Assembly: GCA_025963815.1 (NCBI GenBank)
Contig: JAOQAA010000594.1
Coordinates: forward strand, 1 to 9,590
Reading direction: 5' to 3'
DNA length: 9,590 bases
Origin: Capsulimonas sp.
Lineage (GTDB): Bacteria; Armatimonadota; Armatimonadia; Armatimonadales; Capsulimonadaceae
Each line of letters opens with the position of its first letter. Positions within the stretch are counted from its first letter, which is position 1. The notes below the pieces were generated by a model that saw nothing but the letters and a program-made list of their open reading frames with translations, was not told the origin of the DNA and did not search any database. A program made the position numbers and the translations under genes. Below are positions 7,109 through 9,590 of the stretch, in pieces.

Positions 7109-8899
7109 ATGAAGTTCCAGCGCCGCGCTGCATCCGTTGCTCTCTGTCTCTTGGCCGCCAGCAGCCTTTGTGCTGTCAGTGCTTCCGGCAAGAGCCAGTC
7201 CGCATCGGATTCGCATCACCATAACACAAAACATAAAGCCGCCCCGGCATCGTCGGCGCAGGCTTCCCATAAAAACGCGCAAGCCAAGCGCCTGGCCGCG
7301 AAGCAGCAGGCCGCGCGCGAGAAAAAACATGCGCTTCTTGCGAAACAGCATGGGCTTCTCGCCAAACAAAACGCGCTGCATGGGAAGCGGCTTGCGGCCA
7401 AGCAAAAGGCTGCTTGGCGAGCGCATGTCGCGAAAGTCCGCGAACTCAGTCCCAAGGAACGCCGCGCGCTGCGGCAGCACAACAACCGCCTGGCGCAGCT
7501 GAAAACTGACAACGAAGAGCGCAGGGCTGCGCTCGCCAAGCACAACAAGCGCGCCGCGCAGCTTGCGGCCTCTCAAAAGAAAGCCTCCCATAAAACCGCA
7601 GCCGCCAAGAGGGGCCTATCCCGCGAAGCGCGCGCCGCCAAGTCCGCGCATGATCGCCGGCTGGCCGCGAAGCAGGCGGCGGTGGATCACTCCGATTCCA
7701 TCTCCAAGAATCTGAAGGCGCGCCGTCAGGCGGCGGCGAGCGCCGCGCAGCATCAGAAATGGGCGGCCCAGCAGGATCTGCTGGCGCGTCGTCAGGCGGC
7801 GGAGCAGGCGACACATGAGCGCAAGGCGCGGATCACTCTTGCCTCTTATCAAAACGAAGCGCGTGATCGGAAGGCGACGAAAGCCGTCTCAGCGCACGAC
7901 CGCCGTCTCGCCGCCCAGCAGGCCGAGCGCACTCGCAAGCATGCGTTTCAGCAGGCGGAGCTTGATCGTAAGCTGGCGATCCGTCAGGCGGCCTACGCCA
8001 AGAAGATGGCCGCGCACAATGCTCGCTTGATTCGCGCGCAGGCGCTGCACCAGTCTCGGCTCGCCGCGCACAACGCCCGCGTCGCCGCCAAGCGATCGCA
8101 CTATGTCGCGACACATGGCGACGATACGGGCGGCCGCAGCATTCGCTTCTGGCAGACCAATGTCGCGAGGGTTCCCGTCAAGGTCATTACCGTCGATCTG
8201 AACGACCCAAATGTCAAAGTCTCGGCGGTCATGGCGCGTAACGGTAATGGGACCTCGGAGCCGTTCCGGCAGATGATCGATCGGGCGAACCCGAATGTCG
8301 CCGTCACCGGCACATTCTTCTCGCTGGACAACCTTCGGCCGGTCGGCGATATCGTCATTGGCGGCAGTCTGGTCCACTTTGGCGGCATGGGCACGGCGCT
8401 GTGCGTGACCCCCGGCAACAAGGCGGATATGGTGAGCTGCCAATGGGGTCGCCATCATGACTGGAGCGCCTACGATTTCGTCTGCGCCTGCGGTCCGCGC
8501 CTGCTGCAACAAGGCCGGATCGTACTTGATCCACATTCCGAGCGCTTCCGAGACAAGAGCATGCTCGCGCCCAATTCGCGCATCGCAGTTGGGATTACTT
8601 CCAGCAACAAGCTTGTCTTTGCGATGACCCGCGACGCGATTTATCTCGGCCGCCTCGCCCGCGTGATGCGCGGCCTGGGCTGTGTCGAGGCTATGAACCT
8701 GGACGCAGGCACCAGCACCGGCTTTTATTACAACGGCACGACGCTGGCCCGGCCTGGCCGAAAGCTGACGAATATGATCGTGGTCTACGGCCGCAAGGAT
8801 CGCTATGAGCGGGCTTTGGATCAACTCGTTCCTCCGCCGTATCGCCGCACGGGGAGCAGCGTTTCACCGCAAAATCCCTCTGTGCTGGCGCTCAAATAA
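7109..8899 (+). CDS. Secreted phosphodiester glycosidase (NAGPA domain) with Ala/Lys-rich coiled region
   Basis: This 596-residue protein begins with a signal peptide (about 1-25, MKFQRR then a hydrophobic core and AVSAS). Residues about 35-340 are extremely rich in Ala, Lys, Arg and Gln and are probably helical or coiled-coil; a motif (R/M)(L/-)AA(K/Q/H)(Q/N) recurs at 61, 94, 184, 266, 300 and 317. Residues about 344-583 form a phosphodiester glycosidase domain, related to the mammalian enzyme that uncovers mannose 6-phosphate. Visible motifs are TGTFFS (400-405), RIAVG (491-495) and NLDAGTST (530-537), the last a variant of the usual LDGGGS. The natural substrate in bacteria is unclear; cell-wall or exopolysaccharide phosphodiesters are plausible. 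ATG 7109 has GGGGAGG at 7094-7100, eight bases away; the upstream open frame to 7067 is rejected. Basic charge suggests binding to wall polymers or DNA. A strong terminator follows. Confidence 0.88.
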   Translation: MKFQRRAASVALCLLAASSLCAVSASGKSQSASDSHHHNTKHKAAPASSAQASHKNAQAKRLAAKQQAAREKKHALLAKQHGLLAKQNALHGKRLAAKQKAAWRAHVAKVRELSPKERRALRQHNNRLAQLKTDNEERRAALAKHNKRAAQLAASQKKASHKTAAAKRGLSREARAAKSAHDRRLAAKQAAVDHSDSISKNLKARRQAAASAAQHQKWAAQQDLLARRQAAEQATHERKARITLASYQNEARDRKATKAVSAHDRRLAAQQAERTRKHAFQQAELDRKLAIRQAAYAKKMAAHNARLIRAQALHQSRLAAHNARVAAKRSHYVATHGDDTGGRSIRFWQTNVARVPVKVITVDLNDPNVKVSAVMARNGNGTSEPFRQMIDRANPNVAVTGTFFSLDNLRPVGDIVIGGSLVHFGGMGTALCVTPGNKADMVSCQWGRHHDWSAYDFVCACGPRLLQQGRIVLDPHSERFRDKSMLAPNSRIAVGITSSNKLVFAMTRDAIYLGRLARVMRGLGCVEAMNLDAGTSTGFYYNGTTLARPGRKLTNMIVVYGRKDRYERALDQLVPPPYRRTGSSVSPQNPSVLALK

Positions 8900-8918
8900 C
8901 GCCACTACCGCCAACACC

Positions 8919-8958
8919 GCCGCGCGCGTCATGGGAGATGCGCGCGGCTTCTTTTTTT
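8919..8958 (+). terminator. Intrinsic terminator of the glycosidase gene
   Basis: GCCGCGCGCGTC (8919-8930) pairs with GATGCGCGCGGC (8937-8948), 12 pairs with one G-T, around the loop ATGGGA. A tail of TTC then seven T (8952-8958) follows. It starts 19 bases after the stop codon and ends 13 bases before the alr start codon. Confidence 0.92.
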
Positions 8959-8971
8959 CGAGATAATCGTC

Positions 8972-9590
8972 ATGCTGCTTTCGCCACACCCCCGTACCTG
9001 GGCCGAGATCGACGCCGATGCGCTTGCCCATAACCTCGCGAACCTCAAAACGCTTTATACCGACACCTATGGCGCCCGGGTGATGGCGATCGTCAAAGCC
9101 GACGCCTACGGTCACGGACTGGAAATTATCGTCCGCGAGTGCTGTAAGCTCGGCGTTCGCGATTTCGGCGTGGCCACCGTCGAAGAAGGCGTCGCCGCCC
9201 GGCGTATTGCCGGCCCCGACGCCAGCGTTTATCTGCTCAGCCCCGTTACCCCATATGAAGCCGAAACGATCGTGACCCATGGTCTCATCACGGTGGTCAG
9301 CAGCCATGTGATGGCCGCCGCTCTGTCTCAAACGGCGTCGTCCATGAACCTGACCGCCGAAGTCCACCTTGACATCGACACGGGCATGGGCCGCGCGGGT
9401 TTCGCGCCGGACCAATCCGCAAGCGCCCTTGCGGCGCTCAATCGGCTTTCGAACGTGACGGTGACTGGCGTCGCTACCCACTTCGCCAGCGCTGACGGAG
9501 ACCCGGAGGACGCCCGCGCGCAGCTGGCGCTTTTCCAGTCCGCGCTCGATGGCCTCGGCGAGGCGGCGCAAGGTCTCACGGTTCACGCCA
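8972..9590 (+). CDS. alr: Alanine racemase, N-terminal part (runs off the window)
   Basis: Alanine racemase is a PLP enzyme that makes D-alanine for peptidoglycan. The frame is open from ATG 8972 to the window end: 206 codons of a protein usually near 370. The start reads MLLSPHPRTWAEIDADAL, the usual Alr beginning. The PLP-binding lysine is Lys42 in VMAIVKADAYGHG (37-49). LDIDTGMGRAGF (about 132-143) and VTGVATHFASAD (about 160-171) are further barrel signatures. The C-terminal domain with the catalytic tyrosine lies beyond the window, so integrity cannot be judged. There is no Shine-Dalgarno; GATAAT at 8962-8967 ends four bases before the ATG, just after the glycosidase terminator, so the messenger may have almost no leader. 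A few bases of misplacement of the start are possible, as no other upstream start codon is available before the terminator. Confidence 0.94.
   Translation, partial: MLLSPHPRTWAEIDADALAHNLANLKTLYTDTYGARVMAIVKADAYGHGLEIIVRECCKLGVRDFGVATVEEGVAARRIAGPDASVYLLSPVTPYEAETIVTHGLITVVSSHVMAAALSQTASSMNLTAEVHLDIDTGMGRAGFAPDQSASALAALNRLSNVTVTGVATHFASADGDPEDARAQLALFQSALDGLGEAAQGLTVHA

Noticed and set aside
7889..8824. Minus-strand open frame opposite the glycosidase domain
   Set aside because: The plus-strand frame has clear family motifs; the antisense product shows none.
8864..9586. Minus-strand open frame at the right edge
   Set aside because: It is opposite alr, whose plus-strand frame has the PLP lysine motif and runs off the window.

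Overview
The window is about 9.6 kb of GC-rich bacterial chromosome (AT-rich only at the extreme left). All eight recognisable protein genes lie on the plus strand, and most are single-gene units separated by strong hairpin terminators. The mix is a PEP-CTERM surface protein, a DUF192 protein, FtsH, a GspE/PilB-type ATPase with an MshEN domain, a ThiE/TenI-fold protein, a secreted NAGPA-type phosphodiester glycosidase and alanine racemase. This suggests an environmental, exopolysaccharide-producing bacterium with a Gram-negative-type envelope. An Armatimonadota (Capsulimonas-like) origin is my best guess from the style of the proteins, but the sequence alone does not prove it. I see no mobile element, tRNA, rRNA or CRISPR array.

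Left part (1-1703): an AT-rich leader precedes a small exported PEP-CTERM protein (250-882). A perfect 36-bp palindrome follows, then a small DUF192 protein (1093-1455) and a promoter with an extended -10 for ftsH. Centre (1704-6253): ftsH starts at TTG behind a very strong ribosome binding site and ends at a classical terminator. The T-tract of that terminator runs almost into the start codon of an unrecognised 126-residue acidic-tailed protein. Next comes a TGTTATAAT promoter, a leader with a terminator-like hairpin inside a possible 19-codon leader ORF, and the GspE/PilB-type ATPase. That gene closes with a 16-bp-stem hairpin whose T-run sits in the loop.

Right part (6254-9590): a ThiE/TenI-fold protein lacks most catalytic signatures of both named families. 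Then comes a secreted protein with about 300 residues of Ala/Lys/Arg/Gln-rich coiled region fused to a C-terminal phosphodiester glycosidase domain. The window ends inside alanine racemase (206 codons present).

The genes do not form one pathway. Envelope biology is a common thread: protein quality control in the membrane (FtsH), a pilus or secretion motor, exported surface proteins, an exported glycosidase and peptidoglycan precursor supply (Alr). The main observations for a second look are the possible leader-peptide attenuator before the ATPase gene, the split between genes with strong Shine-Dalgarno sites and genes with a -10-like box just before the start codon, the degenerate ThiE-like protein, and the repeat-rich glycosidase fusion. 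I found no convincing new multi-gene system.
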